A stretch of DNA of 64,000 nucleotides from Dasyornis broadbenti (taxonomy: Eukaryota; Chordata; Aves; Passeriformes; Dasyornithidae). This document shows positions 49,644 to 60,904 of the stretch, piece after piece. The position numbers and the translations under genes are program-made. The stretch is from NCBI GenBank assembly GCA_013397935.1, contig VZRN01006381.1, forward strand, positions 8,530-72,529, read 5' to 3'. Within the stretch, counting starts at the first letter, position 1. Each line of letters opens with the position of its first letter. Under the pieces are notes generated by a model. That model saw nothing but the letters and a program-made list of their open reading frames with translations. It was not told where the DNA came from and searched no databases.

Positions 49644-50956
49644 GACAGAGCCCTGTTTTTTTGCCTGGGGCTTGTTTTATTTTTATTTTATTTTTCCTTC
49701 CAGTGGGGTGTGCTGTGAAGTCGCCGATGAGGCACAGCAGCGATGACCCCTGCTCTGTGACGCTGGCGAAACCCATGTCCCTTCAGATGTGCCTCTGCAC
49801 CAGGATGTGTCAGGCTCTGGCATTTCCTGATCAAGGAGGATTGATGGGCTGCAGCCTCTTTTGATGGTGCGGGCTGAGATCTTGACACCCACAACGATAA
49901 AAGCTTAGCAGGGCTCGGGCTGGAAAATGATGTTGGAGATTTGCAGTGGGAGTGATACAGTCACATTCGTCTGTTTGGCACTGGAGAAAGAGCGGGTGGG
50001 AGGGAGGTGGAAGGGGAAAGGATAAAATTAATCCACAAGACCAAGCTGGCTGGACCACCTGTGCCTTTTAATCTAGCAGATTTTAGAGGTTAAGAATTCC
50101 ACATATATTTCCTACTGCTTTTGTATGATTAGACATCAAGAACCTCATTTTTCTCAAGTGGAGGAAAGTAACACCTGCTTTACAAAAATAACATTATTTG
50201 AGCCCAAATTTGCCAACCTGTAGTACATCATCAAGGCTTGGCCTTTTCCCCCCTTTTTCCTTTACTCTGTGTTGTTTCTTTTGGGGTTTTGTTTTTGCTT
50301 GGCTGCTTTTTTAAAGTAAGACACTTTTAGAGATACAACAATGTCAACACCTTCTGTCTGCAGTTGTAAGGTGTGAGGTTTAAATTGTATGCTTCTCATG
50401 CCAAAGTGTTTAGGGGGTTAAAGCCACATACTGCATGGATTTTGTCAGACTCCTTTGGGGTTGTGTGCCTCACGACATGAAGTGAACAACAATCCAGAAA
50501 TCTTTGAAGCTGGAGGAATACTTTAGCCTTTCTGTTTAGAAATTGCAGAAAGTCTCGGGACCAAAAATTGCCTGATGTTAGAATTCGGTGATGATTTAGA
50601 TTTAGAACACTCTGAGCAAGATGTGTTCTGTGTTTGGGGTGTAATGACAGAAGCTGGGTTTGTTTCCTGGATTAATAATTCCATTGGAACTTGGGGGTGA
50701 AAGAAAAACAGAAGGGGATCCTGTTGGGTCCAGCTGTTTTCACCTCACTGCAACTCCCCAGACCTTTCCTGCATTGCTTTATCTCCGTCTGAAACCCGGG
50801 TTCCACCCTCAGAGTTAATGGGAGAGTGGTGGGTACATGAGGAGCGGGGGCTGGGAGCGGGCAGAGGCAAGTGGTCAGAAGTATCATGTTTCTCAGGGTG
50901 TCACACACCCTAAAACCCTAAATTCAATGGTCTCTTCATGAGGAGCACTATCAACC
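49644..50956. other. Non-coding sequence between the CpG blocks
   Basis: Unique sequence of moderate GC content. No gene recognised. It contains T-rich stretches near 49.68 and 50.24-50.31 kb. If transcription begins in the first island on the plus strand, this would be early intron or 5' untranslated sequence. Confidence 0.5.
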
Positions 50957-51038
50957 TTTTTTTTTTTTTNNNNNNNNNNNNNNNGTTCTTTTTTGGGGGC
51001 ACCTTTTTCCCTTTTTTTTTTTTTTTTTTTTTTTTTTT
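50957..51038. repeat. T-rich tract with assembly gap
   Basis: A T run, then 15 N at 50970-50984, then GTTCTTTTTTGGGGG and a run of 27 T at 51012-51038. The gap abuts a CpG-rich block, so real sequence next to the putative exon may be missing. Confidence 0.95.
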
Positions 51039-51040
51039 AG

Positions 51041-51530
51041 CCCCGTGTAGTTTTTAGCTCGGGACTTGCGTGAGTTGCAAGAGGCTTTTTTAGGTGCGGA
51101 TCTGGGCGGGCTGGACCTGACGGGCGAGGACAGAGACCTGGAGGGCGAGGGCAGCGTGCTGGGTCGGGGTGGGAGTGTGTGGGTGTGTGAGCGGGAGGGA
51201 AACCGCGTGTGTGGGTTTATTTTTTCCTCTCATTCCTGGGGTCTGAATGGAAGCACGTTGAGCTGTAATTAAGACATCTTGGAGGCGTACTTAACTCATG
51301 ACGTGTTGCTTTTCTTTTCCTCTCGGTGAGAAAGTGGCTCTCTCTTCCCTGGATCAGGTCCTCTGCCACCCAGAGCCACAAAGAGACTCTCGGGACAGAG
51401 ACACTCACACGCACTCTCTGACTTAAGGTGAGCACCAAAAACTTCCTCCGCACTTCGCTGCCCTCCGTCTCAAACTGCTGGAGAGTCCTGAGAGCATCTC
51501 AACTCGCAGGGAGCTCTACGCAAGGTAAAA
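51041..51530 (+). promoter_or_regulatory. Second CpG-rich block, candidate first exon
   Basis: About 24 CpG by hand count, densest at 51050-51230. A CRE-like TGACGT is centred near 51302. Two good 5' splice-site matches are on the plus strand: CTTAAG|GTGAGC with the junction at about 51427/51428, and CGCAAG|GTAAAA with the junction at about 51523/51524. No long ORF with a domain is present, so if this is an exon it is probably a 5' untranslated one. The first donor is the stronger consensus. Taken with the island 2 kb upstream, it suggests a plus-strand transcription unit running out of the window to the right. The gene was not identified. Confidence 0.45.
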
Positions 51531-54056
51531 AAAAAAGAAATAATCAAAGTTTGGGGAAAGTTTTTTTGCTCCTTTGCTGTGCCGTGAGTCGGCTGGGGAC
51601 CCCGTGAGCAGTGCCTGTGGCATCAGCTGCAGGGCTGCCTGCGCTGGAGGGATTTTTGAGCGTTCTAATTTGGCAGCTGAGGTGGGGGGCGAGGGTGAGA
51701 GACGGATTGAAACTGGCTAACTTCAATGCCTTTGACTTTTAAGCGCTCTGTGTTACCAAAGGAGGGATCATGTTGCAACTGCAGATTCCCTCCGAAAGAC
51801 AAAATTCTTGTACTTCTGCTCTGTGGCTTCCTCCTATGGGATCATTTGTCTCACAGAGATTTGTCTCTTTTGTCTTAAAGCATTTCTCCGTCCACTCAGA
51901 TGCTTTTAGAAGTTTTTAGGACATAGGAAAAAGAGCATGGTAGGCTGAACAAACAGTTCAAGGACTGGAAGTGGAATCTGCACAAACCGCTGCCCATCCA
52001 GCTAGAATCCAGAAGATTTTGATAAGATGTGATATGTTACATACTGATGTCATATTTGGTTATTTATTGTCAGGGAAAGCCTGAATAACATTTGGCACAG
52101 GTTTCTGTGCCATCTCCACTCACCGAGAAAGTCGGGATGCCTCAGCATTTTACAAGTGTAGCTGGTCCAGGGCTCTGATAACTGCATTCTTTTACTGCCT
52201 GTTTATTCGGGGTCTGGGGTCAAACCCGTATAAAGGTGTCATTCAAAACGTTTTTCATGGCAAAACGCCTTGTGGGGTAGGGTTTAGATAGCAAGGGCTG
52301 GAAAGCTTTTGTGCGTTTGAAATAAGGAGTTTTATTGCTGTTTGTGTATAATTAGTGTGGGTTTATTTGCTGCTGGGGTCTTTCAGAGCAGAGAGTGCTG
52401 CCATATATGTTGCTGCTTGATGTCATGGAAGTGATACAACACCTTCAGGAGGCTCGGGGGGCCTGGCAGTGCGTTCGAGAGAATCATGGAGGTGATTAAC
52501 AGCAATGAGTTTGTATTAATGGCTATCAAGGCTGTTTCAGTGCCTAAACGGGGAAAGAAGCAACCTGGAAAGAGTCCTTTTGTTCTGTTAGGATTATGTA
52601 TGATGTGATGGTTGAAATCATAGATGAAGTGAGGCCGTGTAGCTATGGATACAGACCCTCTCAATAAACACAGCTTCTAGAGACAGGCTATTTTCAGATA
52701 TATTTTGGAGAAATATATCACAAAGAGCAGAAGCATCATCAGGAACCAGGGCTCTGCAGAGCCATGCCAAGGTGTGCCATACGGGAGGCAAAGCCCTCGT
52801 GCCACACACAGACAGCTCTTGCTGCCTTGGTTTTGTGTGTGATGAGGGCTCCTGTGAAGCACAGCAGCGCAAAGTTGTTCTGAGTGCATTACCTGAGACT
52901 CCAACCCTCACACACCCACCTGTGTTACGGCTGGTGTCAAGGAAGAATGCAGGGTGGAACAAAAAGAAAAGGGGGTAAAAAAACACCAGTTTGTGATGCT
53001 TTTCAGTGCTACAGCTAAAGTAAAGTAAGAGGGGGAAAGATGTAGACAGCAGCTTTTTCAAGTTAAACACCAGAAAAAGTCAATGTGATAATCAAGACAC
53101 TGCTGGTCTTCACTGAAATTCTGCCAAAAAACCTGTCTTCCTAGTAACATTCCTGAAGGTATAGGCAGATTGCAATAAGAAAGAGGAAAAAGGCCCATTT
53201 TGAATCAAAGTATTGTCCACAGCCATGTCCTCTCCAGAGACTCGGCACTGTTCACAGCAGAGCATCCTCTCTTTACAAACCCAGCCGGTTCAGTTGACTC
53301 CCAGGGACAGTGAGCCTGGTTAAAACAACCAGCAGAGACTAAGAAAACAGCCAAAACCACCCCCCAAAAAAACAAGTTGGAGGCAGGGGGAGAAGAGGTT
53401 TCAGGAAAGGATGGAGGGTTTCTGTTGCATGCTGGAGTGCACCTTTATTTTTGCAACTTGTAAAACTGATAAGAAGACTGTTTTCTAATGTAGGTCCCCA
53501 AGACTTCTGATTTTATGCTGATATGGGACCAACAGGAATATTTTTGTCCACTATTGGTCACAGCCTGGAGCCAAAAGAACTGTTATCAATGAAGTCGCTT
53601 AACCTCCTTGCCCCTCAGTAAAAAATCTGGAAGTAATATGGACCACCCTTTAAAAACTGTTTTGAGATCCGCGAGTGAAGAGAGACTTTGCAATTGCTTA
53701 CATTTCAATGCATTAAAACTTTTCCAATTCACTGCAAGGATTAAAGTGTGAAAACTGGAATTAATGTTTTCTGCCTTTCATTTGCTTTTTCACTGAAGCA
53801 GCACTTAAACTATTCCTGGAAGTTGAAATATTTTGCATTTCTGTTTCATTGTAAACCTGGCAGTGTATTCCGTTGCTTAAACTCTATGAAAATGAAAAAT
53901 TTTGGGGGGGGAAAAGGGTTATTTTCATGTGACAAGCTGCTTCTGTTGCCTTGGAGGAAGTATTAGACATTCCGTCTCCACCGCTAGGAACTGTAGCACA
54001 CAGTACTGCACTTGAAAAGGCAGCTTGTAACTTGTAGGTAACAAAACGTTCTTTGG

Positions 54057-54060
<4 letters not shown>
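51531..54060. other. Non-coding, possible first intron
   Basis: Unique sequence without a recognisable exon. The 150-codon minus-strand ORF at 52618-53070 has no domain. A C-rich/A-rich patch lies at 53359-53371. If the splice donors near 51.43-51.52 kb are real, this is intron. Confidence 0.5.
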
Positions 54061-54104
<44 letters not shown>

Positions 54105-54112
54105 AAAAAAAA
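54061..54112. repeat. Long poly(A) tract
   Basis: Forty-two consecutive A at 54061-54102, one G, then nine A. It is preceded by GGGGTT and has no recognisable retroposed gene upstream. Confidence 0.95.
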
Positions 54113-54291
54113 GTCTGAATATACTTAGGATTTCAATCAATGGTGTTTAAGGAGGATTAGAGGAAACAGCTGGCTAAACAAATATTAGGTGTAGAGTGGA
54201 TGCAGTGGTATAAATTAATAATGCAGTTCTTTATCTGCCCTATGAATGAGAGGTTTTGTGGCGATAAGGCGGCCCAAACGCGGTCACTGGA

Positions 54292-54304
54292 TGCCACCTA
54301 GTGG
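54292..54304 (-). promoter_or_regulatory. Candidate CTCF site, perfect core
   Basis: On the minus strand the sequence reads CCACTAGGTGGCA, matching every position of the CTCF core CCASYAGRKGGCR. About 0.06 such matches are expected by chance in 64 kb on both strands with equal base frequencies. Nearby CpG (GGCGATAAGGCGG, AAACGCGG) are retained. CTCF binds such sites to organise chromatin loops, and orientation decides loop direction; this one points left. It is about 3 kb from the putative promoter. Confidence 0.5.
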
Positions 54305-55369
54305 ATATTGCTGAGTCTTTTGGCAGAATTTTCTTTTCCAGCATCTGTAACTAATTCAGGTGCAATTTAACTGTAAGGAGTTAGTTTTATTCGGGTTTCC
54401 CATTAAAAAAGAAAGTCAGCTAGTTGTTTGTTTGTTGTTTTAATTAGATTTTCAGGGGAGGTTGTCTGTGTGTTTTAAGTGCTTATTAGATCTGATAAAA
54501 ATCAGTTGAGCTTTTATTTATCATTTGCCACTAACATCTATTTGCAGAGGCTTTTTAAACCACTCAGCCACAACTTAACCCTCAGTTTGATGTACTGATC
54601 TGTTAGTGTAAAAGTGAGGACATTTTTGTACAAATATTGTGTCAGAAGTTGTGTCCAGCAGTCAGGATTTCAAAGCTCCTTCCAAAAGCCTTTTATCCCA
54701 TAAGCTGAGCTTTTGTAAACCCCCTTCTTTGTTTTGTCCCTGAATATTGTGTCAATGATAAGCATAGATGAAGAAAATTTATTATTTCTGATAGCTGAAG
54801 AAAGATTATAACCTTTTTTTTTTTTCCTCACATGCCATTTATCTCCACTATCCTCAGACATCAGACACACTCATACCTTAAATTGTCTTTTTTCATTGGG
54901 AAAGGAAAATTGCGTTTTATTCCCCTGGATTGTTTATTCAACGGTAGCTATCCAGGTGCTGTCAGTTCTCACAGCTCTAAAAAGGATCCCATCCAATGAC
55001 AAGGTTTTAAGCAGGGAAATATGCATCTGGGCACACTTTGTGACAGCATTTAAGCTACGTGGCCAGTTCACAGGCTTGCACTTCCTAAGCTTTTTTAAAA
55101 AGTCACCATCAACACAGCTCCCACTGCAGTCACCCTCCAGGCGCCCAAAGAAGGTGATGAATCCATGACTCTGATCCTACATTTTTGAAATAAGTGCCAC
55201 AGTGGCTCTTGGAGCAAAGAATTACTAAAATACATGGCGAAGTCAAGCTCCCTGTGCTTCACTTTCTCCTGGTTTTAACCACTGAACAGTAAATCAAATG
55301 GCAGCTCAGCTTTGAGTCCTCTCAGCTTTGGAAACACACTTTTAGTTTTCTTTAGATTAAGACAACAGC

Positions 55370-55513
55370 ATGAGCGTCTCAGACCTGATCAACAGCTCCG
55401 AAAACAGACATTTAAAGCACACCGCACAGCAGCAGCCTGCACTGACTACCCTGGAATCTTTTCCCAAGGCGTACACGAAACGTTACCACTGGAGGTTGTT
55501 AACACAGTCCTGA
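55370..55513 (+). other. Short ORF of 47 codons with retained CpG, uncertain
   Basis: An ATG after an in-frame stop (TAA, five codons upstream) opens a 47-residue frame beginning MSVSDLINSSENRH and ending YHWRLLTQS. The preceding TTTTCTTTAG is a reasonable 3' splice site about 14 bases upstream of the ATG. About six CpG fall in the central 125 bases, unusual for this AT-rich neighbourhood. Against coding: the protein is not recognised, a second frame is also open here for 68 codons, and only a weak internal donor (TGGAG|GTTGTT) is present. It could be a micropeptide exon, conserved noncoding DNA or chance. Confidence 0.2.
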
Positions 55514-56098
55514 GTTAATGACTAAAGTCTGCTGTTCCATTAATCAGAAAAAGTTTATGAATTAAGGATTAGGAATGTAAAACACCGCAGCAGCAAGGGG
55601 GCTAACTGACTCAATCCTGTGCCTCTTAGGTGCCTTACCTTTGCTTTCAGCCCAGCCCAGCCTGGTGCTGTGCATCACAAGGGCTGCGAACGGAAAGAAA
55701 CACAAACCTTATTAATGAGAATTTTTGTAAGGCCACCAAGCCTCCCCTGGGACCAAGTTTTCCACTGGCACACAGAGTCACTGCCACTTCCTGGAGCAGG
55801 GCACGTCAGGGCAAAATCTGCATCATTAATGCCTGGCATAGCAGAAAAAAAAGTCACGAGACCAGAAGAATGTCCCTGGATATATGTGTCTTGCTCCAAA
55901 AAATGTCACCTTGGCATTTGTCTAATTGCAGGAGACCATTATCTTGAGACATCTTTCCATTAATAACATCTTCTAATTTCCTGAAACACGTCCAGGAGCA
56001 TATGGGATATTGGAAATGTTACATTGGAAATGTATTTGACAGAAATCTTAAGTGGTAGGAAACAAAAGCTTCAATGTAAAAAGAAGGAAAAGGTAGAA

Positions 56099-56170
56099 AC
56101 ATAGAATGATCTGGGTTGGAAGAGGCCCTAAAGGTGATCTAGTTCCAGCTCCTCTGCAATGGGGTCACTT
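56099..56170 (-). mobile_element. CR1 LINE 3'-end fragment
   Basis: ACATAGAATGATCTGGGTTG, GAAGAGGCCCTAAAGGTGAT, then CTAGTTCCAGCTCCTCTGC are the reverse complement of the CR1 3' end (consensus CATAGAATCAT..GGTTGGAAGGGACCTTAAAGATCATCTAGTTCCAACCCC). Minus orientation, well preserved. Confidence 0.9.
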
Positions 56171-57559
56171 AGAGATAGCTCAGATTTAGATTTGATCAAT
56201 TTTCCTCCGTGTTTTTGCGAGTGGGTGTATTAAGAGGTTTTTTGAATGTAACGTTAATCTGCACTGCTTGTGTAGATTACACTACCTGATACCTGATACC
56301 TCAGCTGGGACCTAAATTGTATCAACAAGTGTTAGTGAGCTATACCATGAGGAATACCTACATTTATTGTGATTAATATTTTTTAACATTCAGAATTCCT
56401 TCCCTGCAGTGATGCCTACACACACAGAGAAGCTGCAGTTTATGTGCATTTACATCTGCACCACTGCTCTGTGAGATTCTGATCCAGAAAAATCATAGAT
56501 AAGCAACGTTACTCACACCAAGAACTCAGTGAAATCAACAAAAAATCAAACAGGCCTCAGTCAGTAAAACTATTCATCTATTTGCATACATAGTACCACA
56601 CATGGCTGCTCAGGAAGCAGCACATAAAGCTCCTAAACTGCAAATCTGTTTAGTTTCATAGATATAAGTACCTCAGTGATGTCAATAAAGCATTAAGCAA
56701 AACTGTGCATGTTTGCAAAGAGTAGAGGAATCAAGGCCTGCACCTATGGAAGAAGTAACCGATCAATGGAGGAAAAAATCATTTTCATTGCTAAAATAAC
56801 TTCCTAAACTCTCCAATTGAAACTGAGTTACTACCCATCTATTCATTAACAGGCTACACTCCGATGTGTTTATGTGGTTGTTGGTCAGGTGTTTTCTCCA
56901 CAAACATATTTTCAAGCAAAGAAGAAAGCCACCCCTGAGCCGCATAAAAATAATACTGCCTAGAAATAGGAAAAGCATAGTGAAAAATGTGAAAGCATTG
57001 GAGTGTTGGGCCCAACCAAGAGATTTACAAGAACCATATCAGAGAATAATAATGTTACAGGAGGTGTGGTAGTTCTTCTACTGAAGAAGGTCTGGGATTT
57101 TAATTTCATGCTTAATCTGAAAGATTTATGTGCACATTGTTATTCTCAGAAAAACTATGTTTCCAGATTTTCAATTGTCAAGCGAAACGAAATGTCAGGT
57201 TTTGCTGAGTTTTTGTGGCTTGTTTCTCTGATTGTTTTGATTATGTAGATCTAAAATGTGTGCACAAAACATGATTCAGCTTCTATTAGCAAGTCATGCA
57301 GGCAGGCAGGTTTGGTTTGGGTTTTTTCAGTTATTGCTGTATTTATTCTTTGGTTGGTTTAATTAGAACCCATTTACATTGGTGCACTGTAAATAAACTC
57401 GATGATCTTAAAGCTCTCCAACCTAAATCATTCTCAAAGCTGTGTAAACGCAGTGACTGTCTGTCTGGTGGTGTGCCTGGTCACATTTATCATCACGTTG
57501 TTTTTATGTGCTGTGGGGACTTCATGGTCACCTCTGTGAGCCAAGAACCAAGCAAAAAC

Positions 57560-57596
57560 AGCAAAGATGTTGACCTCTCAAGCAAAGATGTTGACC
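57560..57596. repeat. 16-bp direct repeat, period 21
   Basis: AGCAAAGATGTTGACC at 57560-57575 and again at 57581-57596, separated by TCTCA. Confidence 0.9.
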
Positions 57597-57949
57597 AGCT
57601 GTTTTTGTTGGTGCAATAAATGCAGCCAATGAATGGGCTGTTGCTCCCAGTTTCCAGGCATTTCCTCGGTTTTGCCCCATGAGCAGGCTGAGAGAAGCAC
57701 GCAGCTATTCCGTTTTCCCCCAAGCAACGGCCATAGCTGGTTCCATGTGCCTTTCAGTGTGAGTTCCGCTCTGATCAAATCAGACTACAAGAAAAACTCT
57801 CAGATCCAGCAGGCCATTTCCCCAGTAGGATGGTAGGATACCAGTACCAAGTTTAACATCTTCATAAGCAAGCTGGGGAGATATTTTCTTGATAAAACTA
57901 GTCTGACATGTTTTCAAAAATGGTTAGGAAATAAATAGCTCCCTGTGAC

Positions 57950-58215
57950 GGCAGAAGCACATTTCAAATGGGGTTTTGCCAGGGCTGCTCAGCATTGGTA
58001 CTCTTCAAGGTTTTCATCAGTGACTTGGATAAGGGAATAGAAAATATGCCTAAGTTATTAGAAAATGCAAAATAGGAAGAGAATGAATGATTTTGGAAGC
58101 TGTGCTTTGAAGTTGAAATGGTTTAGCCTGACTGGAGAAACAGATTAAAGGAAAATATTGTTTACAAAAAAACCCAGAATGTAGTAAACTGAGACACCAA
58201 TGGAACAATCTACAA
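57950..58215 (+). pseudogene. CR1 LINE reverse-transcriptase fossil
   Basis: From 57971 one plus frame reads GFCQGC, then VLFKVFISDLDKGIEN, then a TAG at 58073. This matches the conserved CR1 reverse-transcriptase segment with landmarks G-x-P-Q-G-S and VLFNIFINDLD-x-GIE, the region just after the catalytic block. Downstream bases near 58127-58142 (TAGCCTGACTGGAGAAAC) resemble a later CR1 part, suggesting an internal deletion. In-frame stops and loss of the proline show it is inactive. The right edge is approximate. Confidence 0.7.
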
Positions 58216-60229
58216 AGACATTTTTGCATCTATATGAGTAGAAAGATATTTAACAAAATTTAAAGAAATAAATGAGTGCTCACACTTTGTGACCCAAATC
58301 TACTCTGTTCTTGAACAAAGCAACTCAAATACAAAATCTTAGCAGATGCAGTTCAGCCCAATCTGAGTTCAAAACTCATTTAGATGCACAAAACTTGAAA
58401 ATTATTTATTTTCAATTGTGTGCTGCAAATCTGAGACAGCAGAGGCATCCTCACTTGTGAACATCATGGTGCTGAGTGATCCATTTTACAAATCAAGTTG
58501 AAAGAAACCTCAGATTTATTGTTTTTCAAGACATTTACTGTTTTTCATGCTGCTTTCAGATCAAGCAGCAAAAATTATGCAGAGAATTATGATATGATGT
58601 CCTTTAAATAGGACTTTGCCAAGGTATAATGGTTGTCTACAGAAAGTGAAACTACCACACTTAGGAAAAACTCTGCAAGTGCCGAGAGAAAACACAGACA
58701 TTTATTTCCAGACCAGGAGACACAGATCCTGTCAAGTCGTATTGTAAGGGTGACTTATATTTTGCTGCGCCTGATGGTTGATAGAGATTCTGTTATTTTA
58801 GCTGAGGAATGCTGGTGGATTCCTGCATCATTACTGAATTATTGCAATTTGTTTGTCAGCAAATTTGTTCTTGTTGCTGTGATTTGAAGTGTGCAAAATA
58901 ACCGCGTCAGAAAACAGCCCTCCTTCCACAGCCAATGATATTCATCAATTCTGCTTTTCAATACTATAACTTCAGAAACTGCCATGGAACAATGACTGAC
59001 AAGGTTTATGTTTTTTAAAAAAAAAAAAAAATTCTTTATTAGTGAAAACTGTCCAGTTTATGTTGAGTTTATCACATAAAAATAAAACAAAATCTTACAA
59101 ATGTAAGTGTAAAAATGGTGACCGCATGGTGCAGGACAAGAGCTCACCTTGAAAAATACCTAAAGACAAGGAAGGAGGCCTCTAATGGGGAACCACACCA
59201 TCTCTGAGTTCCTTTGGCACCAAACAGCCAGTTTGGCACATTTCTTGTGCCAGATTTGAATATTCCCTAAATTGTGACCCAAAGTCATTAGAGATCCAAG
59301 ATCTTGCAAAAATAAATTTTGGCTTTCTCTTTGTGCCACCTATGAGGAATGGCTCTGTTGGCCGTGGAGTCCCAAACCCATTATCAGGGAAATTTACAGA
59401 TGGTCTTTGTTATCTGGAGGAAAACCAGAAATAAGAATACTCCTCTTCTTTTGCAATTAAATATTGCAAGTTCAGTTAAGACATGCAAATAACTATAAGC
59501 AAAAGGACAAATTAAACACTCTTCCAATCAACAGCCATAACATTTTATTCCCATGTTTTTAGGATGCATATTGTCATTTAGGAAACCATGAAAAAGACAG
59601 TTCTGATTCTCTGTTGGTACATAAGCTCTTCCCAGACTTTAATAAGGGCAACAGAACACACAGGAAATACATGTGGGCTTACCTCAAGGAAAATTTGGTT
59701 CATATTCCTCTGTTATGGAAGCTTAAATACAGCAGATGGCCTAGAAAGCATAGAAAAGGAATTCTCATAACATTTTGTGGGTTTGCTTTATTAGGTCATC
59801 AGTTTTGAAACCGTAATATCAGATAAGAGTCTTGACTCCCAGGAGGAAAAGCCTTTTGGCCTTTGTGCTTACAATGGAAAGCTTGAATATAAGAACTTCA
59901 GAAGCAAATTAGAGAGAATAAAGAATAAAAAGGAGAAGATATCACAAAATGATGCCTAAGCTCCAGTTTAGCAGCATTTTCTGTCACCTTTCAAGGAAAA
60001 AAGTAGAAGGGGAAAAAGAGCAGGAAAGAGTGAAATACATCAAAATTGCAGTATTGCTTTTCAAGAATAGAGAGTTGTGAGGAAGAAGCTCAGCTCTTCT
60101 GTGTGTGGTAGGCCCTGCTGTAAAATGTAGAAAAAAGTCGTCTTAGAACTGTGTTTAACTGAATGTAGAGAAGGAGGCAAACCAGGACAGCGAACAGAAA
60201 ACGCAAGGCTCATTTACAGTTTCCCAATT
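58216..60229. other. Non-coding unique sequence
   Basis: AT-rich sequence with a run of 15 A at 59017-59031. No gene or element recognised. Confidence 0.55.
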
Positions 60230-60900
60230 GAGTCTTCCATTTTCTATCACCCAGCCCTTAATTGCTCCTGGCTTTGACCTTTAATGCAATTCTCCAGCAC
60301 TAAACTGATCAGCATCTCCAGATTGGCTCAGGAAGCTGTGGGTGCTTCGTACTTGATTCAGTGCTGGAAGAGCCTTTGGAAGTGCTATCCCTCATCTCGA
60401 AATGCCCTCGGATATATACCACAGAGTGCCCTGCCCGGACAGTGAGGGATGATCCAACAGATTTGCCCGCGATGCTGACCTTTGCTTCCCTCCTTCTGAA
60501 ACCAAATCACAGCAGAGGATGGCCAAAGGTCCGCAGGCGCAGAACAGGCCATTACGAACAAGTGCTTGCTGCACCCTTCTCATGCAGTTTATCATTCCAC
60601 TGCTGCAGGAATTCTGGGGTGATTGCAAGTCAGGCAGCTTTATTGAAAAGCTGAAGCCCAGCACCTTGCTGCTTATTATCTGTCTCTCTGTCACTCAGGG
60701 CAATAACCTCTCGGTGCATAATGGAGAGCCTACAGAGGACTCCCAGGGGATCATTATCACCATCATAGCTCCTCACTGTTCCGAGGAGAGAATTTGCTGT
60801 GCTAGCAGAGAACATAGCACTATCAATTTGGGATCCAGGCACCTGAAAACAAATATTAATTGTTGTCTTTTAATTATGTATTGCTTTTAATAGGAAAGAG
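60230..60900. other. CpG-bearing block, possible conserved element
   Basis: About ten CpG fall in 60350-60570 (TTCGTAC, CTCGAAATGCCCTCGG, CCCGGAC, CCCGCGAT, GTCCGCAGGCGCAG, TACGAAC), well above the surrounding density. Frames are open on both strands for 97-123 codons, but no domain is recognised. TAAT-type homeodomain cores cluster at the right edge (60.86-60.89 kb). The pattern fits an old conserved enhancer or an unrecognised exon better than neutral sequence, but no comparison is available. Confidence 0.3.
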
Positions 60901-60904
60901 AGTA

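Larger units (their letters stand above)
54113..57949. other. Non-coding, mainly unique sequence
   Basis: Holds a perfect CTCF core (54.29 kb), a CpG-bearing short ORF (55.37 kb), a CR1 end (56.10 kb) and a 21-bp duplication (57.56 kb), all listed separately. No exon of a known protein is recognised. Confidence 0.5.

Noticed and set aside
52618..53070. 150-codon minus-strand ORF
   Set aside because: No domain, no splice context and no compositional signature of coding.
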